Counted from the first letter of the stretch, positions 23,836 through 32,280 are shown. The stretch: DNA of 32,425 nt from Candidatus Methanophagales archaeon (GCA_003336485.1 QENH01000177.1:1-32425), one strand, 5' to 3'. A program made the numbers and translations. The notes: generated by a model from the letters alone, not told the origin.

Positions 23836-24966
23836 ATGCCCGAACTAAAAATAAATGGGACAGAAAAGAGCGCGGAAATAAAAGCAGAATACAAAAAATT
23901 TATCGGTAGGAAGATCATGTTTATTTTTGCTACTACGATACTGGTTATTATTATTGCCGGGATAGCAGCAACGCTTGGCCCTCATCAGATCTCGATCACA
24001 GAGGTGTATTCAATAGTCTGGTATGGCATACCAAAGATTCTACAAAATCTCGATTTTATCCTCACTCACAGTTTTAAGGATTTTTCACTTACTTATTTTA
24101 CAAAAGAGGAGAGTATTATTTGGTTCTTACGATTGCCACCAATTGTAATGGCGATTTTAGCAGGTATAGGACTTGGAATTGCAGGTACAACAATGCAGGG
24201 GGTGGTAAGAAATCCATTAGCTAGTCCTTACACTTTAGGGATTTCTTCTGCGGCGGGATTTGGTGCTGCCCTTGCCATCATTTTAGGTGCAGGCCTTGCC
24301 ACAGGACAGAATATAATAATAGCAGTAAACGCATTTTTTTTCGCTTTGTGCTCTTCATTTATCATCTATGGCATATCGCGGTACAAAGGCGTGTCTCCGG
24401 AGACGATGATTCTAGCAGGTATCGCATTGATGTATTTATTCTCTGCAATGACAGGGGTTTTACAATATTTTGGAGAGGAAAAAGCAGTGGCGGAGGTTGT
24501 ATACTGGATGTTTGGAAGCCTTGCAAGAGCATCATGGGATAAGCTGTTCGTTATGTTTATTGTCCTTATCATCTGTATTCCGCTAATCATGCTAAAATCA
24601 TGGGATCTAAACGCACTGAGTGCAGGAGATGAGCGTGCAAAAAGCCTCGGTGTTAACGTTGATAGGACAAGGGTTGTCTGTTTCATGCTTGCATCTTTAG
24701 TAACAGCAGGCGTTATTTGCTTCACCGGCACCATAGGATTCATAGGATTGGTTGCCCCGCACATGTGTCGCATGATTATCGGAGGCGATAACAGGTATTT
24801 AATTCCCGCTTCCGGGCTTTTCGGCGCTATTGTTTTGCTTAGCGCCAGTATCCTTGCAAGACCGCCTATCGCACCCTCATTCATACCGGTGGGATTAGTC
24901 ACCGCATTCTTAGGTGTTCCCATGTTCCTTTATTTGATACTGAGAAGAAGGAAGGAGTTTTGGTGA
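23836..24966 (+). CDS. FecCD/BtuC-family ABC transporter permease
   Basis: 376 residues with about ten membrane segments, the first at about 27-48. Family blocks visible: RLPPIVMAILAGIGLGIAGTTMQGVVRNPLASPYTLGISSAAGFGAAL, GVNVDRTRVVCFMLASLVTAGVICFTGTIGFIGLVAPHMCRMIIGGDNRYLIPASGLFGA (the coupling-helix region) and a C-terminal GVPMFLYLILRRRK. The N-terminal ~26 charged residues and the ~45-residue stretch between the first and second membrane segments are longer than in minimal family members. Forms the channel of the importer with the adjacent binding protein and ATPase. Its TGA stop overlaps the ribosome binding site of the ATPase gene. Confidence 0.92.
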   Translation: MPELKINGTEKSAEIKAEYKKFIGRKIMFIFATTILVIIIAGIAATLGPHQISITEVYSIVWYGIPKILQNLDFILTHSFKDFSLTYFTKEESIIWFLRLPPIVMAILAGIGLGIAGTTMQGVVRNPLASPYTLGISSAAGFGAALAIILGAGLATGQNIIIAVNAFFFALCSSFIIYGISRYKGVSPETMILAGIALMYLFSAMTGVLQYFGEEKAVAEVVYWMFGSLARASWDKLFVMFIVLIICIPLIMLKSWDLNALSAGDERAKSLGVNVDRTRVVCFMLASLVTAGVICFTGTIGFIGLVAPHMCRMIIGGDNRYLIPASGLFGAIVLLSASILARPPIAPSFIPVGLVTAFLGVPMFLYLILRRRKEFW

Positions 24967-24971
24967 TAAAA

Positions 24972-25751
24972 ATGGTGAAACTAGAAGTAAAAAATGTGAA
25001 GTTCCGCTACACAAGTGTGCCGATACTCAGAGATGTCTGTATAGAGCTTGCCGAATCGGAGATGTTAGGTGTGGTGGGCCCAAATGGCTCAGGGAAATCC
25101 ACTCTACTGCGATGTATAGATAGAATCTTGACCCCACAAGAGGGCTGTATATTACTTGATGGACAGGACATAAAAGAGATGCACCTGATGGATCTCGCCA
25201 AAAAAATGGCGTATATCCCTCAGAGTACTACGCAGGTATTCCCTGCTTCTGTCTTCGATACGGTTCTCATGGGCAGACGACCACATATCGGCTGGCGAAG
25301 TAGCGAAGAAGACATAGAAAAGGTTTTAGAAACTCTGAAACTGCTTAACCTCGAAGACCTCGCCATGAGTGACATTAAATCGCTTAGCGGCGGTCAACAG
25401 CAGAAAATTTTTATCGCTTGTGCACTCGCGCAAGAGCCAAAAATCCTTCTGCTCGATGAGCCTACTTCTAGCCTCGACATCAGGCATCAACTAGAAGTGC
25501 TGGACATCATAAAAAATAGCGTAGTAGAAAAAGGTATTTCGGCTATTATTGCTATACACGACCTCAATCTTGCTGCACGATACACGGACAGGATAATAAT
25601 GATGAATGGCGGCCATATTTATGCCGCTGGTGTGCCTTCTTCCGTCCTCACACCCGAAAACATAAATCATGCCTATGGTGTTGAGGTGGATGTGATCAAT
25701 CACAATGGAAAACTGTATGTCCTGCCGATAAGACCCGTTGCCAAAATGTGA
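24972..25751 (+). CDS. FecE/BtuD-family ABC transporter ATPase
   Basis: 259 residues. Walker A GPNGSGKST (36-44), Q-loop in YIPQST, signature LSGGQQQK (138-145), Walker B ILLLDEP (158-164) and H-loop H196 (AIHDLN) are all intact. The ATG at 24972 is chosen because GGTGAT (24962-24967) lies just before it; a TTG at 24960 is possible but would not leave room for that site. Energises the FecCD permease. The Mg-binding and switch motifs are normal, so the importer should be functional. Confidence 0.93.
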   Translation: MVKLEVKNVKFRYTSVPILRDVCIELAESEMLGVVGPNGSGKSTLLRCIDRILTPQEGCILLDGQDIKEMHLMDLAKKMAYIPQSTTQVFPASVFDTVLMGRRPHIGWRSSEEDIEKVLETLKLLNLEDLAMSDIKSLSGGQQQKIFIACALAQEPKILLLDEPTSSLDIRHQLEVLDIIKNSVVEKGISAIIAIHDLNLAARYTDRIIMMNGGHIYAAGVPSSVLTPENINHAYGVEVDVINHNGKLYVLPIRPVAKM

Positions 25752-25839
25752 AACGATGGCAAGACCAGAAGTTAGGGAACTCACAAATAATACTTTGCCC
25801 GAACGGTATCTAACTAACATTTTTCAATGACTTTTTTTT

Positions 25840-25945
25840 AGACACAGATTAACACAGATTTAAAGTAGTGTAATAATTGATTTTTTAATTATCAAAACTT
25901 TTTGGGTAAACTATTTACTGGTGGTTCCCTTACACAGATTTCACA
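25840..25945 (+). mobile_element. Second copy of the AGACACAGATT repeat
   Basis: Begins AGACACAGATTAACACAGATTT and continues with AAAGTAGTGTAATAATTG, matching the minus-strand reading of 19400-19551 (AAAGTAGCGCAATAATTA). It ends near ACACAGATTTCACAAG. It is shorter, with internal deletion. It occupies much of the gene-free stretch 25752-26070; the rest is AT-rich with no gene seen. Confidence 0.5.
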
Positions 25946-26070
25946 AGAATAAATGGCTTTGCATATCCCCAATTGAAAGAGGCAAAATAGAAATTCGGAA
26001 AATCGAAAACTTTTTATTGTGTAGTTACCTATATGATAGAAACATAAATTGTGAACAAGTCGAGATAAAA

Positions 26071-27741
26071 ATGGAAAAAGCGATCTTTACATTAGGCATA
26101 TTATTGATAGGTGCACTATGTGTAGGAACTGCTTCTGCGGACTTGCAGTTACCTGATTTGGTAAAGCCCGCAAGAGATATCGTAGAGATCAATGTTGAGG
26201 AACATGGCGGCACCCTGATTTCAAACGTAGAGAGCCAAATAGATTTTGACGGTTATTTTGGGGATGGTCCGTTTGACGTATATTTTCTAGTTCCGAAAAA
26301 CGCTGAAAGTATTGCAGTAAAAGCTAACAATCAGCTCAAAACATACCATTACCTTCTAAATGCGTCTGAGTATATGAACAGCAATGTCAAAGTACCATCG
26401 GAGTATATAGCGGATTACACAGTAATTGCATGGACAGTAGGGGACGATTTTGTACCCAGTCGGGATGAAGATTATATACCCATTAATATCAGTGTTACAT
26501 ACTCGCACAGACTGGTAGGATCAATCCTACCGGGTTGAACATATACACTTAAGTACGCACTGATTCCGCTCGCTTATAAAGCGATAAATGTGAGTATAAA
26601 GCTCCCAATTACTATTAACCCGGATACAATCATATGCAAACCGAAACAGTTAAAGTTATCCTATAATGACACAGGAACCTACTTGCATTTGAACGAAAAT
26701 AATAGTGATTACCGCGTACCTTTTGGTGATGTTGAAGTCTACTTTTCTACGCACACCGCGTCACCGATATATGTGCCTGATGACTTTGCAACGATACAGG
26801 ATGCAGTGGATGCCGCTTATCTCAATGACACGATAATCGTAAGAGACGGGACTTACATCGAAAACGTGGATGTGTACAAATGCTTAACGATTCGTTCTGA
26901 GAATGGTTCTGATGCAACGATTGTTCGGGCTGAAGAGCCATATTCTGTCTTTTACGTGCATGCCGATTATGTGAACATAAGCGGGTTCTCTGTAGAAGGG
27001 GAAGCGAGTATATTAAGTGGTGGAATATATCTTAATGCTGAGTACTGCAACATATCTAACAACAAGTGCAGAAACAACACTAATGGTATCTTTATCAGGA
27101 GTCATTTCGGCGACTCAGACAACAACTGCATATCAAACAACAAATGCACAAACAACGTTCTTGCAAATATTTTTCTTGCTGGTTCAAACAACAAATAGAA
27201 AGGCAATGTCATGGTCAATAACGGAATATGTTGGGGTATTGGTAACGAGATAGACACAAGCAATACGGTAAATGGAAAACCCGTTTACTACTGGGCGAAT
27301 GTGAACGGTGGAAAGGTCCCTAATGGAGCAGGGCAAGTCATTATCGTGAATTGCAGTAATGTCATCGTTGAAAATCAGTATTTGGACAATGCATGTATTG
27401 GTATACAAATCGCTCGATCCTCGAATATCACGGTAAAAAACAACACTTGCTCTTCAAACACTAAGTGCGGCATCCACTTCATCTGGAATTCAAGCAACAA
27501 CTTCGTATATCTTAACAACTTCATAAACAACACGGACAACGTTTATTCTTCTGAATTAACCAACTTATGGAACTCAACAGAAGAAATAACCTACTTTTAT
27601 AACGGAACTACCCACGAGAGTTACTTGGGCAACTTCTGGAGTGACTATACCGGAACAGATGCAGACGATGATGGAATCGGCGATAATCCCTACTTGAGTG
27701 GCATTGATTTCGAAACTTGTGGCTTGCGAAGGCAGAAATGA
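26071..27741 (+). pseudogene. Large secreted beta-helix (NosD-like) gene with two in-frame stops
   Basis: A single frame of 1,671 bases. Signal peptide at MEKAIFTLGILLIGALCVGTASA. An N-terminal ~130-residue domain of unknown type (ARDIVEINVEEHGGTLISNVESQ, FDVYFLVPKNAESI) ends at TGA (26536) and continues in frame (TYTLKYALIPLAYKAINVSIKLP) into VPDDFATIQDAVDAA and beta-helix rungs. These are broken by TAG (27196) and resume with NGKPVYYWANVNGGKVPNGAGQVI and rungs to LGNFWSDYTGTDADDDGIGDNPY. The end (FETCGLRRQK, TGA) is foreign, being antisense to an MFS fragment, so the natural C-terminus is lost. Three pieces of 155, about 219 and about 180 residues would be made if each were translated; only the first has a signal peptide. 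Frame is kept throughout. Confidence 0.75.
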
Positions 27742-28027
27742 CACAAGTACAATCTGTCTAAAAGCAGAGATAAAACCTATAAGAAGGATTATTTTCACGG
27801 CATCGTGTTTGATGATGCTTTTAAAAGACTCATGTTCTTCTGTTTTACTTGCATTTGGGTTCTTTACTTCCGGCAAGAAAGGTAACACAAGCAAAAATGC
27901 AATTACGCTGATACCAGACATCGCATAAAATACCGATGTCATTCCAAATAAGTGCCAGAGAAAACCACCTAAAAGCGGTCCCACACCCACCCCGAACAAA
28001 GAAACAAATACTCGAGAGGAACTATCT
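27700..28027 (-). pseudogene. MFS transporter fragment
   Basis: The minus strand encodes the central part of a major facilitator superfamily transporter: SRVFVSLFGVGVGPLLGGFLWHLFG, then a hydrophobic helix (TSVFYAMSGISVIAFLLVLPFLPE), a charged central loop (VKNPNASKTEEHESFK) and another helix (VKIILLIGFISAFRQIVLVSFLP). Both ends are cut: on one side by the beta-helix gene, on the other by a second MFS gene in opposite orientation. Non-functional remnant. Confidence 0.65.
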
Positions 28028-29241
28028 ACCGGTGAGGCTTTTACGGCTTCTGAGCGTAGACGTGTTTTTTGGCTGGTCCTTGTGCTTATACCCCTTAGTT
28101 GGGCATCAATAAAGATAGTCCTACCTGCGTTACCCGAGTTGGGAAACGTGTTTCATAGCACGGCGGGCGTGAAATTATCGGTCTCTCTCTACTTGATATT
28201 CTTTGCCTGCTCGCAACCGGTGTGGGGAGGGATCGTCCAGAAAACAAGCTGCCGCCAAACCTTATTTTACAGTCTCGTTGTCACCATGACCGGATCGTTA
28301 ATAGCAATGTCTTCCTTTAATCTTCCTTTGTACCTCATAGGTCGAACATTGGAAGGTGCAGGTATGGGTACTGCTTCGCCAATAGGACGGACTTTATTTA
28401 CCGATGTTTTTGGGCGGAAAGAGCTCGCACGTCGAATGGGCGTAATCAGCGGCTGTGCTGCGATAATGCCTGCTGTCGCCCCTATCATAGGTGGCTATTT
28501 GATGATCTACATAGACTGGCGTGCAATTTTTGGTTTCTTCTTGCTTCTTTGTGCTGCCTATTTTTATTTCGCTTTTCGGTGGCTTCCGGAAACCCGCATT
28601 AATTCGGGTGATGAAGGCGTAGTCACCACGCGCAAGGTGATAGGAACGTACATTTCTATTCTAAGGAACACTCATATTGGGGATATGTCTTTCCGTACGC
28701 CACCCTGACGGGTGGGCTGCTCGGCTACTATTCCGCGATGCCTTTTTGGTACCACTCACAACTGGGAATCGCTGAAGATACCTTTGCCTACTTTGCCATC
28801 CCTACCGTTGGTCTGTATCTAATCGGTCTTATAGTTGCCAGGTTACTCATTAAAAAGATAGCTCTTGAAGAAATCCTTTTCCTCGGTATGCTACTGGCTT
28901 TTTGTACTGCAGTTGTCACTACCATTTTGGCGATTCTGAAGGTATCAGGGGTGGCAAGCATTGTTGGAGTCCTGAGTCTTTATGGGTTTTCTGCTGGCGT
29001 GGTTTCCCCAAATGCAAATGCGGGCGTTCTGGCAAAATTTAAGAACGTGGCTGCGCCTACGGCAGCCCTGGTAGCGGTTAGAGTATTTAGTTCCGCCTCA
29101 CTCACTTCATTTGTAACAATGAACTTTTATGTCAGGGACACATTATGGCCAGTTGCAGGCTATTTAGGGACATTGTCGTTAATTGGCCTTGTGGCGGGTT
29201 ATTTCTGGATGTGGGTCCCTTACCGTGGTGAAAAGGGTTAA
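28013..29241 (+). pseudogene. DHA1 (Bcr/CflA-like) MFS drug transporter, frameshifted
   Basis: About 409 codons of a 12-helix drug:proton antiporter. The first half runs from KLSTGEAFTASERRRVFWLVLVLIPLSW through GRTLEGAGMGTASPIGRTLFTDVFGRKELARRMG and VAPIIGGYLM to a stop at 28708. The reading then continues in another frame as GYVFPYATLTGGLLGYYSAMPFWYHSQLGI to 29241. A single-base loss near 28675-28685 (CATATTGGGGATAT) joins them. No good start codon precedes the N-terminus; upstream sequence belongs to the inverted MFS fragment, though a GTG at 28082 could start a shorter product. Either a pseudogene or, if the shift is a sequencing error, a nearly complete gene lacking its start. Confidence 0.75.
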
Positions 29242-29305
29242 TGAAAGGAAAAGGCGGCAAGGAATAGCTTTAAAAAAAAGTTACCCTTGTTTATGACCTT
29301 TTGAA

Positions 29306-29633
29306 GCTGTCCCACAATTACCCAACAACCAATAGAAATTATACAATAGTACAAACATCTAAAAAAACGCTTTCTTTCTAACTCAATGCACATTTATAGC
29401 CAGATTTTTCTCAAATTGCAAAAATACCACTTAGAAGAATGTGTATCTTAGTTCCAACCGAAATTAAACCGAAAGATTTTTATTATGGCATAGCTAATCT
29501 TGCATCTAAGGTAACAATTCTTTAGGATTTTATTCGTATTAACTCGTGGAGTGTCATGATTTTTCGATTTATGTTGATTTACGGTCATTGTCTTTATGTA
29601 CAATAAAATCCTATAATTTGTTTGTGGGACAGC
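29306..29633. mobile_element. 328-bp non-autonomous IS-like element
   Basis: GCTGTCCCACAA (29306-29317) and its exact reverse complement TTGTGGGACAGC (29622-29633) bound AT-rich DNA with no transposase. The match extends outward by GA(A/G) with one mismatch. GAGGCTGTCCCA-type ends are usual for several IS families. No clear target duplication was seen. It fills most of the gene-free stretch 29242-29656. Confidence 0.55.
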
Positions 29634-29656
29634 CTCTAAGGAGATAAAAATAAAAA

Positions 29657-30373
29657 ATGCATATATCAAAAAAATGGTTCCCACCCTCGTGGTTTCAAAT
29701 CAAGATCAAAGACAAAATCATATACATTGATCCAGCTTGGATGAGAACATACTTTACGAAATACCCAAAAAAGATAGAGTTTTCTAAGTGGCCAGATCCG
29801 ATTGATGGCTTGCCAGAAGAGCTAGAAAAAGCGGATGTGATCCTAATAACACATCACCATAAGGACCATTGTAAGAGTGTTACAGTAAATAGGCTCAAGG
29901 ATGCAGATACTTTAGTAGTAGCTCCTAAGCACTGCATCAAAGAATTAGGCAAAGATATAAGAGTTATTGCGCCAGGTGACGAAATATCTTTTTGTGATAT
30001 AACAATAAAGGCGGTAGATGCCTACAATACCGAACAGGGAAGTTCTACCAGAAAGGTGCATCATAAAGGCGATTGTGTCAGCTACTTGATGACTGTGGAA
30101 GGCAAAACGATTTATCACGCTGGAGATACCGATTATATACCAGAGATGAGAGAATTGGGAAAGGTAGATGTAGCTTTACTTCCAATTGGAGGAACGTTTA
30201 CAACGAATATCCAGGAGGCTGTTGAAGCTGCAATCGCAATTAAGCCCGGGATTGCTATTCCCATGCATCGTTTGAAGGCAGATCCTGAAGAATTTAAGGA
30301 TAACCTGGAAGCAAGATCAGATATTAAGGTTGTGCCATTAAAAATAGGTGAACTTTATCATTTGAAAACATAA
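29657..30373 (+). CDS. MBL-fold metal-dependent hydrolase (UlaG-like)
   Basis: 238 residues. Metallo-beta-lactamase fold with the dinuclear metal motif HHHKDH (66-71), preceded by the strand ADVILIT; the later metal-ligand Asp lies in IYHAGDTDYIPEM and the last His in IAIPMHRLK. The short N-terminal IKIKDKIIYIDPAW pattern and size place it with the UlaG/L-ascorbate-6-phosphate lactonase-like archaeal hydrolases (COG2220), whose substrates vary. An AAGGAGA ribosome binding site overlaps the end of the preceding IS-like element. No operon partner is evident beyond the small membrane gene. Confidence 0.85.
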   Translation: MHISKKWFPPSWFQIKIKDKIIYIDPAWMRTYFTKYPKKIEFSKWPDPIDGLPEELEKADVILITHHHKDHCKSVTVNRLKDADTLVVAPKHCIKELGKDIRVIAPGDEISFCDITIKAVDAYNTEQGSSTRKVHHKGDCVSYLMTVEGKTIYHAGDTDYIPEMRELGKVDVALLPIGGTFTTNIQEAVEAAIAIKPGIAIPMHRLKADPEEFKDNLEARSDIKVVPLKIGELYHLKT

Positions 30374-30418
30374 AGGATGGATGGATGAATATACAAATGG
30401 AGTACATATAAAGTGAAA

Positions 30419-30595
30419 ATGAATTTCATGTTATCCCTAATCGCAAATGTTATCTGGGTTATCGTAGGTGGAGCAATAACTTGGTTTGGATTTGATACAA
30501 ATAGCAGCCTGTGGATAGCAGTTGGAATTCTATGTCTAATAGCTGGAGGTATAGGTGTTTACCTATCTTTTTCATCTGAGAAGATACAACAATGA
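30419..30595 (+). CDS. Small two-helix membrane protein
   Basis: 58 residues: two hydrophobic segments (about 3-23, LSLIANVIWVIVGGAITWFGF, and about 31-48, WIAVGILCLIAGGIGVYLSF) joined by a short DTNSS turn, with a charged SSEKIQQ tail. A GTG two codons earlier (30413) is an alternative start. Not recognised; probably real because of the clean membrane pattern and its position 45 bases after the hydrolase gene. Confidence 0.5.
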   Translation: MNFMLSLIANVIWVIVGGAITWFGFDTNSSLWIAVGILCLIAGGIGVYLSFSSEKIQQ

Positions 30596-30709
30596 GTTTC
30601 AATAACCCGGCACACAAGACAGACGATGCTTGATTGAAGCACTTTCGCACAACAGCGTATAAAAGGAAAATCAAAAATATATTAATCTACAAAAATAATT
30701 AGTGAAGTG

Positions 30710-31181
30710 ATGAGCGATATTGAAGAGGATAGGAACCTGGTTGCATACTGTGGTCTTTACTGCGGTGATTGCTTTTCTCACAAGGAAAAGGTCACCGATT
30801 TAGCAAGGGACCTCAGAAAAGAATTGAGGCAGTCAAAATGCGATAAGACCGCAGAATCCCTCTCTATCTACCATATCTTTCTTCAAAGTATTTGAAAACT
30901 ATGAGCAATGCTATGAGGTACTGGGCGCACTAGTAAGATTCCGCTGCAAGAACGCATGACGAGGTGGTGGCGGTCCACCGTTCTGTAAGATGCGAAAATG
31001 CTGCCAGAAGAAAGGTATTGAAGGCTGTTGGGAATGCGATGAGTTTGAAACATGCGAAAAACTGGATTTCTTGAAGCCCAATCATGGAGATGCACATCTG
31101 AAAAATCTCCGGAAGATCAAGAAAAAGGGGATTGGTGAATTCCTTGAAGGGAAGAAGTATTGGTATAACAGGATCAAATAA
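30710..31181 (+). pseudogene. DUF3795 cysteine-rich protein, frameshift plus in-frame TGA
   Basis: Begins MSDIEEDRNLVAYCGLYCGDCFSHKEKVTDLARDLRKEL, the family N-terminus, and shifts frame around 30865-30885. It continues as FFKVFENYEQCYEVLGALVRFRCKNA, meets TGA at 30957, and goes on in frame as RGGGGPPFCKMRKCCQKKGIEGCWECDEFETCEKLDFLKP to the natural end at 31181. Cysteine clusters CGLYCGDC, CRKCC-like and CWEC indicate a metal or Fe-S binding protein; function is unknown. Family members usually have Cys close to the position of the TGA. Likely a recent pseudogene. Confidence 0.75.
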
Positions 31182-31252
31182 GAAATACCTTGCAAATTTA
31201 TTTATTTATTTATTGGTTGATTGATCTGGATATGAAATAAGGTGAAAAAAAG

Positions 31253-31398
31253 ATGGAAATACCTACTTTATCGGAAGATATGCAGAGATGTTGCAGGCGC
31301 AGGGCAAAGATAACGCAATCGGCTTTGCGATGAGTGAGGCGATAGTCCGTAAGAATTTGTTGGGGCGCGATATAAATCAAGAAAAAATCGGAATGTTA
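31253..31398 (+). pseudogene. Unidentified short gene relic
   Basis: A perfect GGTGA ribosome binding site (31241-31245) precedes ATG at 31253, but that frame stops after 26 codons. In another frame the same DNA reads TYFIGRYAEMLQAQGKDNAIGFAMSEAIVRKNLLGRDINQEKI, which looks like genuine protein sequence, suggesting a frameshift soon after the start. It is cut at 31399 by a palindromic repeat. I do not recognise the protein. Confidence 0.35.
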
Positions 31399-31456
31399 GC
31401 CACCGAGACCACAGAGCAAAGGGAAAATACTCAGTGCTCTCGGTGTACTCGGTGGC
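31399..31456. repeat. Palindromic intergenic repeat
   Basis: GCCACCGAG (31399-31407) and CTCGGTGGC (31448-31456) are perfect inverted arms; the pairing extends inward imperfectly (ACCACAGAG against CTCTCGGTGTA). Style matches dispersed hairpin repeats common in environmental archaeal and bacterial genomes. Confidence 0.6.
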
Positions 31457-31511
31457 AGAAAATAAACTTTATATACAATGACAAAGTAAAACATGAGAGG
31501 AGATAATAAAA

Positions 31512-32111
31512 ATGTCAACAATAACTCATTTTATCGTGCCGGCAGATGACATGGAGCGAGCGAAAAAGTTCTACGCCGAATTGTTTGATTGGAAAATCGA
31601 AAAATTCCCGGGACCAATAGATTACTATGCGATTACCACTACCGATGAATACGGGGAGGAAGGTCTTGGTGGCGGGCTGGTAAAAAGAGAAGAACCACAA
31701 GAGGCAATTATCAACTATGTTGATGTTCCGTCAGTGGATGAGTATATCGCCAAAGTTGAAAAACTCGGAGGTAAAGTAGTGGTCCCCAAGACGGCTGTGC
31801 CCGGTATAGGATATGCTGCTGTTTGCATTGACACGGAGAATAATACCTTTGGACTCTGGGAATGCGATGAAGACGCGAAAATGAACCAATGCGAAAGTTG
31901 CGGGATGCCGGTTGATGAAAAGACGACATCTAAATTTGACGACCGATATTGCATCCACTGCCAGGACCAGCAAAGCGGTGAGTTGGGAAGTAAAGAGCAG
32001 GTGAGTGAGGGCAGTATAAAAGCAGCGATGCAGTTTTTGGGTAAAACGCGAGAAGAAGCCGAAAAAATGGTGGATGAAATGATGCCAAAACTACCGCGGT
32101 GGCAAGAATAA
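31512..32111 (+). CDS. VOC-domain protein fused to zinc ribbon
   Basis: 199 residues in three parts. Residues 1-118 are a vicinal-oxygen-chelate (glyoxalase/bleomycin-resistance-like) domain: ITHFIVPADDMERAKKFYAELFDWKIEKFPG, a GGGLVKRE loop, and a second half ending NTFGLWECDE. Residues 127-150 form a zinc ribbon, CESCGMPVD...RYCIHC, of the type found alone in small archaeal proteins. The last ~45 residues are helical (SIKAAMQFLGKTREEAEKMVDEMMPKLPRW). A good AGGAGAT ribosome binding site lies just before the ATG. The reaction is unknown. It is followed by a strong terminator, so it is the last gene of its unit. Confidence 0.85.
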   Translation: MSTITHFIVPADDMERAKKFYAELFDWKIEKFPGPIDYYAITTTDEYGEEGLGGGLVKREEPQEAIINYVDVPSVDEYIAKVEKLGGKVVVPKTAVPGIGYAAVCIDTENNTFGLWECDEDAKMNQCESCGMPVDEKTTSKFDDRYCIHCQDQQSGELGSKEQVSEGSIKAAMQFLGKTREEAEKMVDEMMPKLPRWQE

Positions 32112-32173
32112 GGGGGGATGGGAACAAACACGGGTGTTGAGGTGTGAATACTCCCCCCTTTTTCTCTTTTTTC
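32110..32173 (+). terminator. Terminator after the VOC gene
   Basis: AAGGGGGG (32110-32117) pairs with CCCCCCTT (32153-32160), followed by a T-rich run (TTTCTCTTTTTTCTT). It begins within the stop codon of the VOC gene. Confidence 0.6.
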
Positions 32174-32214
32174 TTGAGGCGAAAAATGAGTGAGAAGTTT
32201 CAGCTAAAGGGAAG

Positions 32215-32280
32215 TATATACGACATAAAGTTCGTATATAACTCCAAATTGGTGGGATATACGACATCAATGTCGCATAT
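32215..32280. promoter_or_regulatory. Two tandem palindromic operator-like sites
   Basis: Site 1: TATATACGA (32215-32223) with TCGTATATA (32232-32240), perfect arms. Site 2: ATATACGACAT (32257-32267) with ATGTCGCATAT (32270-32280), one mismatch. Both contain ATACGACAT (starting 32218 and 32259), 41 bases apart, about four helical turns, and lie 67-132 bases before the next gene. The rest of 32174-32346 has no gene. Confidence 0.5.

Noticed and set aside
12222-27198. Pyrrolysine or other genetic code change explaining the TAG codons in beta-helix genes
   Set aside because: TAG is used as an ordinary stop in several intact genes here (CooC, S9 peptidase, membrane protein, intact beta-helix gene), and the same relics also carry TGA; inactivation is the simpler reading, so recoding is kept only as a test.
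29448-29684. 78-residue minus-strand open frame in the IS-like element
   Set aside because: AT-rich with no motif, and it overlaps the start of the MBL hydrolase gene; it is probably non-coding DNA of the element.
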